Origin: Cardinalis cardinalis
Lineage: Eukaryota > Chordata > Aves > Passeriformes > Cardinalidae
Assembly: GCA_014549065.1 (NCBI GenBank)
Contig: JACDOX010000051.1
Span: 2,233,428 to 2,297,427 of the forward strand
Length of the DNA stretch: 64,000 bases
Reading direction: 5' to 3'
Shown piece after piece: positions 11,243 through 24,400 of this stretch. The translations under genes were made by a program, and so were the position numbers. Each line of letters starts with the position of its first letter. Position 1 is the first letter of the stretch. The notes under the pieces were generated by a model. That model worked only from the letters and a program-made list of their open reading frames with translations, was not told where the DNA came from and searched no databases.

Positions 11243-14200
11243 GCCCTTCTAATTTGAGGTCAAATCCCAATTCAAGAAGTAGGCTGAGAGAACTCGGTGA
11301 CAGAAAAGCAAACTTGTTTGAAAAACCAGCATGATNTTGTATGGGAGGGAGCAAACAATTCCAGTGCCCTAAACCCGTCCTGATCAGCCCTGGGCCACGT
11401 CCTGCAAATGTTGCCCTGGTGGCTCCAGGAGTCTGGCAGGTGTCAGATTTGGGGCAGCTCTGTGACCCTCCTCGCCCAGCTCAGAGAAAAGCCNTTGTTT
11501 CTGCTTTCACTGGGCTCTTCTCCTTCAGCTGCTCCAGCTGTGCCAGGCGTGCTGGTCCAACACTCAGCTTTGAGCAGCAACCCTCACCTGCCCTCAGCAG
11601 CAGCTCCATGCTGCTGGGACAGGAGGGAGGACAAGGTGTAACTAGAGATGGGCCTCACCCCCTGCCCTCAGCAGGCGGATGGTCCGTGGCTGATGGTGCT
11701 TTGCTCCTGAGAATGNAGTGAGAAGCACTCGAGCTTCCTGGCTGTGCCGCGGCTTTGCTGGATGCTGGCAAGGTGATGATGGGGATGTGAGAGCCACTCT
11801 TTCCCTGTGGGGATTCATGTTTAAAATGAGAGACTGTGCTGTTTAGGGACTGATAGGGGGTGACTTCCTTTCCTTCCCCAGTTTTTGGAATTGTGCCCTG
11901 TACTTGACTGAGTCAGTGGATCTGTAATTACCTGTGGTGCCTACATTTCCATTAAGGCATTTTATATGTTAATCTCACAAGATTTGGTGCTCATTTTGGG
12001 GTTTTCATCTTGCTGGCTGCCCAGAACCTCTTAGTGTGAAGTGCTGGGTTAACTGCAGGGCCAGCAGAGATGCAGGCAGGCATTTCTCCCTAATTCACCC
12101 CAATCCCTGATCCCAGCACCCAGCTGAGGCTCCTGGGCCAGCAGGGAGCTGTGGGGCTCTCAACACACCTTCCCAAGCATCAGAGGGCAATGAACATCTC
12201 TGCATCAGTGATCTGAGTTTAAATAGACACCTGTTTTGTGGCATCTCTGTTTAAAACCAGGCAAACTGTCATAAACTTGGTCAGGGATTGCTGGGCTGGG
12301 TGAAGGACAAGCTAAGATAAACTCATTTATCAGTGACACCAGTGACATCTCAGCTCCATAAAACTGAATGTTATGTGATTTACTGCTTGCTGAACTATAT
12401 CTACCTAAATTTTTTGAAAGAGGAAACTCACATACAAACCACAATATTTTGATTCTGTTTAAAGAAGTCAGAAATTTCAATTATTTACCTGCTGTCTTCC
12501 AGCAACAGCTACTCACTAAATCAAACCAAAATAGCTTAACAGCTTCTGAATGTGTTTATCACAGCTAATTTACTATTTGTGGGAGTGCAGATATTGCCTA
12601 GGTGTAATTACAAACCCTCTGTATCTGAAGCTCAGAATTTCCCTCAAGGGTTAGACACAAATAATTTTGGTTTTAATTTAGTATCATTTGTTATAGAAAA
12701 AGACATGGCAACATACCTGTTCTGTCGAGTCACATCTGTAAGGGATTAATCAGNTTAAAAAAAAAATCCCACATCACTTTATCATTTTCATCTCTGAGGC
12801 AGTTTAATACACTTAACTTTTCCAAAAATGTGCTCATATTGGCCCTGATTCAAGAAATATCCATCATTAGGACAGCAGAGGGACCCAAAAGTGCATCAGT
12901 TGCAGTTTAAGTGTCTGCTTGAAATTCTGCTCACGTTCCTCCACTAAACTGATGCAGCTTTCACTGCTCACAAATGTCACACACACCCCTGTATGTCATG
13001 AAATGTGAACTGAATATAGAAAATTGGNTAAACAATCGTAAGTTTTGCAAAATACAATTCTAGAGCCACCTCATCTTGCCCTAGGANCCAGGGTGTCTTA
13101 GAAAGTTTTACTAGAATTTGTTAAATTTACAATATTCTTAGCGTGCCGCCATTTGTTTTTTGAGTATGACCCAAAGTGGGGGTGGGAAACACCTGAGGGG
13201 TAAATTTGGGTGTTCACCAGTGGAGCTCCTGGCTTGAAGCTCATCCATCATGCCCAAAGCTCCTCCAGCCCCTGAGTCACTCCCATGCCACAGCACAGTG
13301 GAGCAGGAGCCCACTGGGCCAGTGAAACAGAGACTCAAAGATTCAACACACCCACGCCAAGAAACTTTTAAGAAGTGAGTGGAAAAAAAAATCATAGAGC
13401 ATTGGAAACAAACAAAGCTGGGAAGGAGGATTTTACCCCTGGAAGGAGGATTTTACAGTTTTACTGTAAGAACATGCTCAGAAGCTGAACTGTTGAACGA
13501 GCTCAGCTCTGACACCCATTTTTTATCCATCTGACTGTTTTCCTGCAATGTGAAACAATTTAAACNAGTTTATTGACCAGGCTGTGAACCATCATTCATG
13601 CCCAGCTGTCTGGCCCTGCTCTCTGTGCTCTGGGAGGAACGTGACAGATCCAACTCAAAATCCAGGGGCTGATCTTGCAGCAAGCAGAACAGGCTGGAGA
13701 GGAAAAGCCCAANCAGATCTGAAGGCTGAGAGCATTGACCCAGGAGTTTATAGTAAACTCTGAGTTCTTTGATGCCCTGGTCCTGAGTTTGACTTGCTTT
13801 CCTCTCAGGAGCAGCACAAATTGTGAAGAACAAGGCTGCCACTGTTGAATACCAAATGCTTGAACACCACAGATATTTAGCACTAAAAATCTGATGAATC
13901 TGATGCAATCTTAGTGTTTCAAAACACCAAGGTCAAAGTCTGCTGGGGCGTTGCAGGGGCAGGAGGGGACATCACTCAGCAGCAGTGACCTGCTCCAGGT
14001 CACCCAGTCCCCTTCCCTGCAGGAGCTGCAGCCAAACCTGGCCCCTGCTGTGATAAATGATAAAAGCTGCTCTTTTCTGATATATAAACACCTTGGCAAA
14101 TGGTGGGGTGTGAGCAGAGTGGGTGTGCAATTCCAGCCAGGCAGCTTAAAGGAATAAAAAACCAATGCAACAAAAACTTTCAGGGGGTGTTAANGATGCA

Positions 14201-17200
14201 CTTTTTACTGTGCCCAGCACCCCAGCCATAGTGCTCTGAGCATTCTGCAATTTGAGAACAATCTCCCTTTGACTTGTACCCATTCTGAACAGAAAATGAA
14301 TTGGTGGGAAAACCATTTGCCAGGAGAGACACAGAAATTAATGGCATGGCATTGTATGTGACTGTGTGTGGCAAGGACACAGGCCAAGCTGGGCACGGAC
14401 TCCTGAGAGCTAAATGAGCATCCAAGTGCTCAAAGCAGCATCAAAGGATCTCCAGAGATGAGCAAACTTCCTAAATAAGCATAAATAATGAAGCTCAGGG
14501 CTGTATGAGGAAGCTCATCAGTATATAAATAGTTCATTTTGAAGTTCTCTATTATAAAACACCATCAGAAAAGGGCTGATGCACGAATGAGATTGAGGCC
14601 TGGTGTGATTATCAGTGATCCAAAGGATAATGGGGGATGATAGAGATAGGCTGGGAAATACATGTCTAAAGTGGTGTGGTGCAGCAATAAAGGCAGGAGA
14701 GTCACACTTGGCACTGTGAGCCCTCAGAGCTGTTTTTCAGCGTTTTTAGGAAAACCTAACCAGAGCATCAGGAGGCAGTTCTTGTTGAGTCTTTGGGGCT
14801 GCTGTATCTGAAGCATGTCCTGGCTGGTGCAGAGCCCACTCAGAGCACAGATATCAGCACCAGTCCCTGCTAACAAGATATTGCCATTATTACTCACACA
14901 GGAAAGTTGTAATGCCTGCAAGATGTCCCTTGTCTTCTCCAGGATAGAGCAGAATTTTTATCATCTACTGCTGTTATTCTCTTCCTCAGCATTNTCTTTT
15001 CACTGATTTTTTTTCTCTGTGAATCCCCCCCAGCCAGAGCACTCCATCAGGCACCCTTTGCTCTGTTCTTGGTAATATCCCCCAGTACCTGCCACAGCTG
15101 CTGTGGTGACAACAGTGAAATGTCCAAGGGTTCTGTCTCTTCAACCAGCATTTCTTGTTTTAAGCACCTTTAATGNATAGGGGAAACTGTGCTTTTCTTT
15201 ACCCTCTGAAATACAGTTTTTACCTGGCCTTTGTCTAATTGGGAGCAAGTATTCAGCACTTCTCACATCAGCCTTAAATACATCTGAACAGACAGAGTGG
15301 AAAATTGTCTTAAACCCTTTGGCATCCACTCGCTGTCAGTTGAATGTCAAGTCAGGAATAAAAATTGGCAAGTAGCTGTAGATTTCACAGGCATGCAGCA
15401 GGATTTGTGGGGCTGAATTTGCAGTTCAGTTCCTGGCTTCAGCTGTCATTCCATGCACCTCCAGTGATGAGCATTCATGCCACAGTGAGGCATTGGAGTT
15501 GTCAGATATCCAGGGCTTNCTGAAATAACTTCATTTTGAAATGGACTGTCTCTTCTGGTCTGAATAATCAGACAGAACAACATACAAAATGTTTGACGTG
15601 TACTGNGAGCCTGAGACAGTCTCTGACACATGAAAATATTTGGAATAGTTCAGACTCCATTTAATGTTTCTCCAGAGTTTTGCAGAATGGTAAATTATGA
15701 GCTCTGTAATTAAGTTGTACGCTCCCTCTCCTTAATTATANTTTAATACTGTTTCTTTTAATAGAGATAGTGAAAGCCATTAATCAAATACTTCTCAGGT
15801 TCCTCAATAGCATCTAAAAGGAAAGTAAATGCTAGCAGGGAATAAACTTTTAAACTTTGCTGTCCATAGTTATTCTNCAGGCTTAACTACATTTTGGAAA
15901 TACAAGTAGGTCAAAACTGCCTTTCCCATTGGAGAAACAGAAAATCAGCACAGGTGTTTTCCTCTGCATTTATGAGCAATAAATACATTGTTGTGGGGCT
16001 AAACTACCCATTTATCCCNGCAGGTGCTGTGGTGGTTTGGCACAGCCACATTGCAGGCATAGCCCAGAGCAGCCCTGTAGTGCAGGCAGGAGCTGCTCTG
16101 TGTGACCCACTCCCATCTTCCTGAGCACCTCCAATTCTTTTATTGCAGGCTATTAGCCCTTCCTGTTCCCTTTAGTGCTNTTCCCTTTAGCTTCTGCTTG
16201 TGGACTTTTCTATGAAGGTGCTGAACTCTTTTTTGAACCTGCTGATGCCACCTGCCTCCATAGCCAACCATAGCAACAAAATCCAGATTTATTCCTGCTG
16301 CTTTTACCATTTTAACCCACTCTCCCGTCAGTGCCCCCTGACTCTTGTAGTCATTTGAACATCAGGTTTGTGCTTGCCTTATCCACAGCTTCACGATNTT
16401 AAAAATCACAGCCAAGTAAATCCCAGCAGCATTTTTAGAAGATAACCAAATCAAACTGCAAGAACAGTCCCCAAACAGAAAATATAGTAAGGAAAATTGT
16501 ATTAGTCATAAAGACATAACAACTTGTCAGCAAGAGCTCTGTGTTACCATCACTTTGANATCACACTTGCATGTTCCAGCTCAGCTTATAAAATATTTGA
16601 AAGATAAGTGCACATCACCTTCAGATCGGCGAATGCTCTGGGACAAAAGCCCCATGTCACTGAAACAAAATCAAGATTGATTTTTCAAACTTTGCTTGTA
16701 TAAAGCAAAAGAAATGAGTACTACTCATTCACTGTAACCTTCTGTTTGCAGGCCAACTTTCAGGAAAAAAATGCAGGCTCATGTTTAAATACATTCCCTT
16801 GGTTTGGTTTTCTCTCTCTGCCCAGCACAACCTCCACAGCTGATTTAACTGCAATGCCTTGACTCCTTTCCACTGTTCAAAGTCAAAGGAATTCCAGTGC
16901 ACCACACGCCAGTCCCACATTCCATGATCTCTGCTGCTGCAGCTTTTCCAGGCAAGGATCACTGTTGTAAGCTCAGGGATTCTCCCTGTGCTGTCTGTAC
17001 AGGGATCAGCTCTAGGAGACAAATCTGCAGCTCTTCACCCTCCATCCTTACCTAAAGCACCACTTTCATGCATCAGGTTTCTGGTTTGCTCTGTCAAAGG
17101 CACCTGGGGTTGGCACTAAAGCACACAGAGCCCTGAACAAGGACCTGGATGTTTTCTGACAGGTCACTGAGCTGGAGCCTTGCGTGCTCAGCCCAGCAGC

Positions 17201-17430
17201 TCATCTGTGCCTGCTGTCCTGACAGCCTGACATGAGCTGTCAGGGCTCCTTTCCTGGCCAGCCTGGGGCTGCACCACGTCCCTAATCCACAGAGGCACAT
17301 ACCAGGCTCTTACTCAACTCCTGATGCAAACCCAGTGTCTTTGAAATCCAAACAAATCCTCCAATCCCCCCCAAATTAATATTATTGATGGTTCCTCTGT
17401 TATGCAAGCTAAGTACTGAAGGCAGCACAG
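11243..17430. other. Intergenic DNA between the SPINK gene and UBLCP1, no gene seen
   Basis: No exon with splice sites and no recognisable protein was found. I specifically looked for coding pieces of IL12B, the mammalian neighbour of UBLCP1, and saw none. A short direct duplication of GGAAGGAGGATTTTAC occurs near 13420-13455. A likely old CR1 piece lies at 16130-16330. Confidence 0.5.
16130..16330 (-). mobile_element. Possible ancient CR1-family fragment, minus strand
   Basis: The stretch around 'tgaactcttttttgaacctgctgatgccacctgcctccatagcc' resembles the reverse complement of old CR1 subfamilies. It is too decayed for a firm call by eye and has no coding potential. Confidence 0.4.
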
Positions 17431-17435
17431 GACAC

Positions 17436-18431
17436 AAAGTAAGAAAAAGGTATTTATTATTTACACAACTGCTATAGTTCCTTAAGAACAATATATACCA
17501 TTTTTTATTTGAAAGGGTCAGTCTTCTTTCAAATCCATGAACTGCATAATGCACAAGTGTTGGAAATGCCAAACAGCAGTCACATCACACTTCTATAGTG
17601 CAGGCATAAGCAGCGCAAGTAAATGATATTTTAAGAACAGTATGGCTGAATATTGTATTTAAACACAGTGTTTGCACTTTGACAAGATTTAGCTAGAAGA
17701 GAACAAGGGTTTTGTTCATGCTTTTTTAGGAATGTGACTTTCCCATCTGAGGTTTAAACCCTTTATCTGAGATATGGGGATTTTTCAGGCAGACTGCTTT
17801 TCACTGATCAAATAACAGTGGGTTTCTCTCCCTCAAATTTCAATCTTTTGTTTTCCAGTAAACACTGCTTTATAGTACAAGTTCACACACTGGGGTAAAC
17901 TGGCCACACAGGTGGTACTTTCCCATCTTACTGTCTTGCACAGAGAAACACTGACATACTAATACATACCAAACTTAGACAACTTGTAATTTATAGACTT
18001 AAATACTGGAATGGGAGAGGGAGACTGTTTCTAAAGATGGAGGGAATAGAGGACTTATACAATTCATACACTGCCAAGGTTGGCTTTTTAATCAACATTT
18101 TTGGTCTAAATATTTTTTTTCTAGTCTCAGAATGGTTTTGGTCTTTGATGGTTATGGTTATACTTCAGCAGCAAAGGAGAGGAAAGTATTTTGAGAAGTA
18201 ACACCAGAACTGAATGCAAGAAAAAGCAACTGACTTGTTTCTCCCACTTTGAGCTTATTGCTGTGATCTTTTAAAAAACCCACAACCAACCAGCTGGAAG
18301 ACCAAGTTTAGCAGTCGTTCTGGCATTGGGTCCAGTGTCCAGCACTATTATACTCTAGCACAAAAGCAAGGAAAAGTCCAATGATCTTAGTGATGTTCCC
18401 TTCAATTCAGTGCCACACNCTTTTATTAGTG
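17436..18431 (-). other. UBLCP1: UBLCP1 3' UTR
   Basis: AT-rich noncoding sequence follows the stop codon at 18434-18432. It runs about 1 kb to the first good poly(A) signal on the minus strand. The 3' UTR is continuous with the last coding exon and no intron signal is apparent. Confidence 0.65.
17453..17458 (-). terminator. UBLCP1: Poly(A) signal AATAAA of UBLCP1
   Basis: TTTATT on the plus strand reads AATAAA on the minus strand, about 975 bases after the stop codon. Cleavage is expected near 17430-17440. Other hexamers could be used. Confidence 0.55.
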
Positions 18432-21400
18432 TTATTGTCCTTGCTTCTTTGAAAGATACCTGAAAGAAACAAAAGTAGAGTTTTTCACCANGTAAAAGGT
18501 GGCCACAAATATACCTGAGATCTTAAGATCAAAGTGTGACTCTGCTTTCTTTTCTCACCAACAATCCTCCTACTGATAACCAAAAATTAGAAATGCAATC
18601 AAGCAATACCACTTATGATTTTTATTTAATTTCAACATCTTTCAATTCCACGATAGGTTATCTTGCGGGAATTCAAAGTCATGTTCTAGTTAGACTCTAT
18701 CAGGCTTTTTAAACAAAAGGGAGGAAGGAAATGGAAACCTGTTTCATTCTAAGAGGATGGAAAATTACATCAGTTGGAGAAGTGGCTTTTACATCCTTTA
18801 AGATGAAAAGGCCCATTAGTAATGGCACTCCTTCAAATAAATTCAGGACTTTAATGAACTGATGCAGCATAACCTGAAAAGAACAGCCCTCCAGCAGCTT
18901 CTCTGGAGAAGCTGAGTGACTCTGAACTGCTTTCTGTATTCTGATCTCACAGCTCTCTTGGCACCAGAGCTGGAGCAATCTGCCTGTGTGGTGTGAGAAA
19001 GGCTTTGCAAATACTCTAGGAGAAAGAATCCAACCAATTTCACTGACAGGGTGAAATATCCAGTGAATTTCACTGCTTTTAAGGTTTAACATTTCACTTT
19101 CTGTTCTATTCAGAGAAGAAAAATTGTATCAAGTCTCTAAGGCTCCATTTTTTAAACACCAAAGGAGTTTTCCAACAGTTTTTCTTCACATGCATTGAAG
19201 CCTCTGGCTGTTGCATAAAACTAAGAATAATTTTTCTGAAGCCCTTCAGTTAATCACTTTCTAGCAAGAATTGGGATGCTAACTGGTGCCACAAGCACTT
19301 GGAAANCTCCAAGTTTTGTTTTTGTTTGTAAGACAGTTACTTGGAGCTGATGAATCCTGCAATACCACCCAACCTGGATGTGCCTAAGAACTTCACTAAC
19401 ACCACAAAGCTTTCAAGGAACTTCTAGAAAAGCTGCCTTAAAACAAAGGATTTGGGATCTGAACCCATAATCTAACTTTGCTGGGGTGGAAAGAAAGAGG
19501 TTTCCAGGGACCACGTTCCTTAAAAATTCTCTTCCTTTTNGGATGCATAATTGCATAATTGGCAGTGCTGAATACTGGAGCAGTAGGAAAACACAGATGC
19601 ATTCTGTCAAAATCTTATCATTTTAGGGAAGCTGTCCCAACACTACAGCCCTATTAAAATTCTCCTCAAACTAAAGGACCTTTGTAACTGTAAGTTATGA
19701 AGTTCATCAGTTCCATTGTTTCTGGTTTTTGTGGAGATAACCTCAAGCAAAACACCAGGGTCAGGGACAGAAGGAAGCAAGAAATTTTCCTTTTTTCTTA
19801 CCTTTCCCAATGTTTGTGATTCAGCTCCAAAAAGTCATCTAATTTTGCTATTTCTTTGAGGTATTGGGTGAGCTTTAGAAGCTCCTTGTCTTTATCCCGA
19901 TTTAAATGTGCTTTCATAAAAGGCCTTATCTATAGAAAAGAAATAAACTGGGTATAACCATTTGCTCATAGAAAGAAAAAATGATAGATTCTCTATCATT
20001 TATCATCTGACTAAAATATATTTTCAGTACTATGAAAATAGTACTTTCATAGGTAAGAGGGAAAAAAGCCTTTTCCAGTAGTGGTCAGATCCAATTTGTC
20101 CTGTTCATGCAAACTGGACTGAGGGGTTTTTCACCTTGCACCAACCAGAAAAAAATTCTTTTCTCTTGCACTTCTTCAAGCATTCCCTTCCCAGACAGAC
20201 TGATAAAATGATCTGGAATGGATGCCACATTTTCTAACTGATTTCACAGAGATTTCTGCAGGAGAGGTTTCCAGCTCAGCATTGTCATTTGTGTGGTATC
20301 ATTGGAAGCAGATGCTTTTTTTNAGCAAAAAGCATTTGACTACAACCAGAGCTGCTGTGAAATGAGATATCAGAATCAAAGCTTGGAATGCATTATACCT
20401 GGGCCTTGTTTTAGTGATTCAGTGCTCTTGTCTGCAGCTGTTAACAATATTTTGTCAAACATTTTTCCAATCTGAGCTAGAGGGACCTCTGGACAATCCC
20501 CTTCCAGCAAGATCTTTGCTATTCCTGATTCCCCTTCCAGTTAAGACCATCTTGTTAGATCTCTTCAACTGCTCTCCTCTGCACATTGTGGATACTTTCA
20601 AAGAGATACCATCTTGAACTTCTGCATTTGAAAACATCTTCTTCTTTTTTAGAGAGATTTATTCAAGTTGTTTTATTGCTAACACTGCTCCACTATCACA
20701 TGTATGTAGAAATTTAAGTTGCATTTTTATTCAGAACCAGCAGTAACTGCAGAGCACACACTGGCTGACAGCTGTATAAAATGAAATATTTGCTGTTCTA
20801 TAGTCAAAATGGCTCAAGGTATTAATTATTTCTCATATAGAATACTTGTGATTATCCTGTCATACTATCATGAAGTACACCCATTTGTTATTTGACTTAT
20901 TTTTGAATATGACCACTCTGGAGATTGAACATCACATTTTCAGTGGTGCCTGTCAGCAATGCCCAGCTTGATTACAGCTTGCAGGTATAACTTAGGCAGA
21001 AATAANAATTTCATTGATTTTGGTAATCTCNTAAACACTTAATAGTGACACAAGGTTTATTTAATACTGCTATTAGGGAAATACTAAGCCAGACAAATGA
21101 CACTGTGAATTAACAGGTTTAACAAAACANGCATCACTGCTAGTTAAAAATAATCTTTCTTTATGCTACAGCAAATAAGTAGGAGAAAGTACTACCTGAA
21201 GTATCAAAAAAAAAGTAGAAGTAAATGAAAATTCCAGTTTCCACTACCTTGAGTCCATTCTGTGGGTTCATCAGGAAGTTTCGGCCAATATCATCAAACA
21301 TAATAGTATTTTTTTTGCTGTAATATTCTGAAAACTTTCCCCAGATAACACCAAGAGGCTTCACCTGCAAACACAACACAATACAAGGTATCTGAGGTAA

Positions 21401-24400
21401 ATCAGATCACGTGCAGGAGATGAAAATGCCANCTACAGGAACTTGAGTCCTAACTTGAATGAACACTTGTATTCTTTTGCTTTACCATTAGCAGGTAGTT
21501 TGGCTTTAACAAAGGAAAATGTGAAATAATANAACATAAATACCTTCCACTAAGGAAAACCTTTCTGTTGGTACTACATTTTCTTGCAACAGATAGCTGC
21601 TGTTTGATTTGAAAGCTGTGACATCTAAAGATACCACTCAAAACTAACAGAGACTTCCAGTAGAAAAAAAATCTGTGGTTCCAAGATTCTTGCAGTTTTA
21701 TTGCATGAAAACTCCTGAACAACTGTTTTTGTTGAGTATTTTAAAGGGGTGTGATAAAATGCCAGCTAAATATAGAGAAAGATTAGGATAAAAATTGGTA
21801 CTTACATCTATTAGTCCTCTCCGAGGAGTGTGCACTGTTATCATGGCAGCACTGTCCAGCATGAAAGTGATCTTGTAGTTTGCATTGGTACTCACCCCAA
21901 GCTCCTGCATCACAAAGATTTATGATTAAAGCTNGTAATTATGACAGTTTTACTGCTCAACAACTGGAACCACAATTATAGTACATTGGTTGTCACAGGG
22001 TGAGTTGTGGAGGTTTATCAGACACACTAAAAATAGATACCTGGGGAAATTTGCATTTGTTACATAATGAGGATCATAAAAGTGCACACAGGGATTTATT
22101 TTTAGTGTTTAATATCAGGAACTTAACAGCTGATGCTGGCAGAAAATCAAGGCAACTTTGCAGAGAAGGCAAAATACAGAGAAGGTTTGCTCAAACCTTC
22201 ATGCACAACCTCTCACAAGTTCTCCACATCTCAATTTCACTTTACAGCAATTGTGTTCTGGCTGCTCTTTGTTCCTCACAGTGATTTGCACAAATCACAG
22301 CCTAATCCAAGATGGAATTCCCAGGAACATCTCAGTGTCACTGTTCCCTCCTGCACATGTCCAAGATAACCAGTGTTAGTGTCAATTTGCACTTTTAAGA
22401 TTTNGTAACTCCTGAAATATTCTAAGTCAAACAACCTTTTTAGAAATAAAAAACTTAAGACTAGATGAGGGAGCATCATTTCCATTTCAAATCCTTTCCA
22501 AAGCTGAAAAGTTCCAGTAAAATCTGCTGATATGGTACAACACAGATACTGCTGACAATTTCTGGTGTGTGAAACAGCAGCAATATGCAAACCTGTGTAA
22601 CAGGGAGAAAATACCCACTGCAGCAGCTCTTCTGCAACTATCCAGCCACACTTACCTGATTTGTTTTTATTTAAAAATGCAATCTTGCAAATGAAATGCT
22701 CTACCTCCCTGGGTCAGTATCCTGTTACACTGACAGAACCAGCTGTTCTAGAATATTTGAATTTCAGGCATAAAAGGGTGGTAACAGAGATTAAATTTGC
22801 TTGTCTGATACTCCCTTCTTTTAAATGCTGTTCCTGCCTTGCACTTTAAACCAGAAACTTTAATGCCACCTATTCCTGGAATCACAGCTCCCTGACCAAA
22901 AGTGAAACTCTGTCAGGGAAGCACCCCTGGTCCATCAGTTTAAGGAGAAACAGAAAGTGGCATCTAGTGGCAGGAATCTCAGTGGATCAGGGTTCAGGAG
23001 GAGGGTGGGAAAAGCAACCTGGAAATACAGAGAGGTGACCAGTGCAGGGGAAAGAGCCCAGTTTTGAACAAGGATTTTTCACAACACTGAGTCCTAGCAC
23101 TACTGTGACAACACAATATAAATATGTGACACAAGAATGCAATGTTTGCAAGGCTCAGCACTGATTTTACTTGCACTAACTCCACTTCATAGTTCTGACT
23201 AAAGATTGTCATTTCTAAGAGGCATTTTTGATTAGAAAAAATAGTAGCAATTAATTCTTTTGAGGAAGAGAACGCTGGAAAAATGTGTTTTGCTCTGTGA
23301 AAGCCTGAAAAAACAGTGCATAATAAAAGCTTAAATTTGGAAAGGTTTTTCCTGGAATGGAAATAACTTTTGATTTATAAACATAAAAAACCCCTAACCC
23401 ACCAACCAAACACACAGCAATTATTAGTAAGCTCATTAGATTTACAGCTAAGCCTGACTGTAAATATGTTTACCATGAGGTCAGCTGCTCAAAACTGGCT
23501 TCCTGCCTGATTCCAGTAGGGAAGAAACCAGAAAGTGAAAGAGCTCTTATGGGATGTTTAATAAGGCAGAGGAAGCAACAGNATCCCCAGCTGCAAGAGG
23601 TAAAGATAAATATGGGAAGAGTTTCCTCTTGATAACCTACTCCANCATGTCACAGCTGTCTGTTCCTTTAAAAAAAATCACATTTAAAGACTGGAGCTCT
23701 ATAATTAGAGGTAAGATGAAAGCAACTGTGCAGGGCTGCGTGACAAATCCAAGTTTCAGCAGGTACTGACTTGTGTTTAGTTCTGCTAAATTTAGCACCT
23801 ACTGCTGATAGTTTGTGTGGAATTCTAAAATTAGATCCAATCTAGTTTTGTGATAAAGATAATTTCAAGTGACTGTGGAAATTGAAACACTCAGGTTGTG
23901 ATTCACACAACCTCCCCTGTTTCTAACCTGCTCTACAATGCTGAGCATGAGTACAACTGCATGAAGGGTTACCCAGACCAGAAACAAATCAGATGTTTTC
24001 AGAGCAACTTACTTTCATTTTGGCTTCAATCCACTTCATATTAGTAGCAGCTGAAACACAAGNGAGAAAACAGAAAGAATACTTTATCAAAATAAGTCAT
24101 TGGCAGGTAAAAAAAAAGAAAAAAGCTAAGAACTTGTTCACGTAATGTGTCAAATATTTACACAAAATTTATTTTTAGNAAGATCCACTTTTGTTGCAGC
24201 TTTTAGGGCCTTAAAGAAAGTCTTTTATCAGGGAAGTCTATTTTTGTTTGGNAAAGCTTAGTTTTCAAATGAATAACTAGATGAAGCACTGCAGATATTT
24301 AAACCATTTTCTAGATCAGCTGTTACTGAACCACAGCTTGTAAGATCATGGATACACCTGGCCTGAGGAACCTCACTGCCTGTGCAGGATTTCCTCCTGG

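Noticed and set aside
5300..17430. Search for IL12B, the mammalian neighbour of UBLCP1
   Set aside because: No segment resembling its immunoglobulin or fibronectin domains was recognised in any frame. Absence by eye is not proof.
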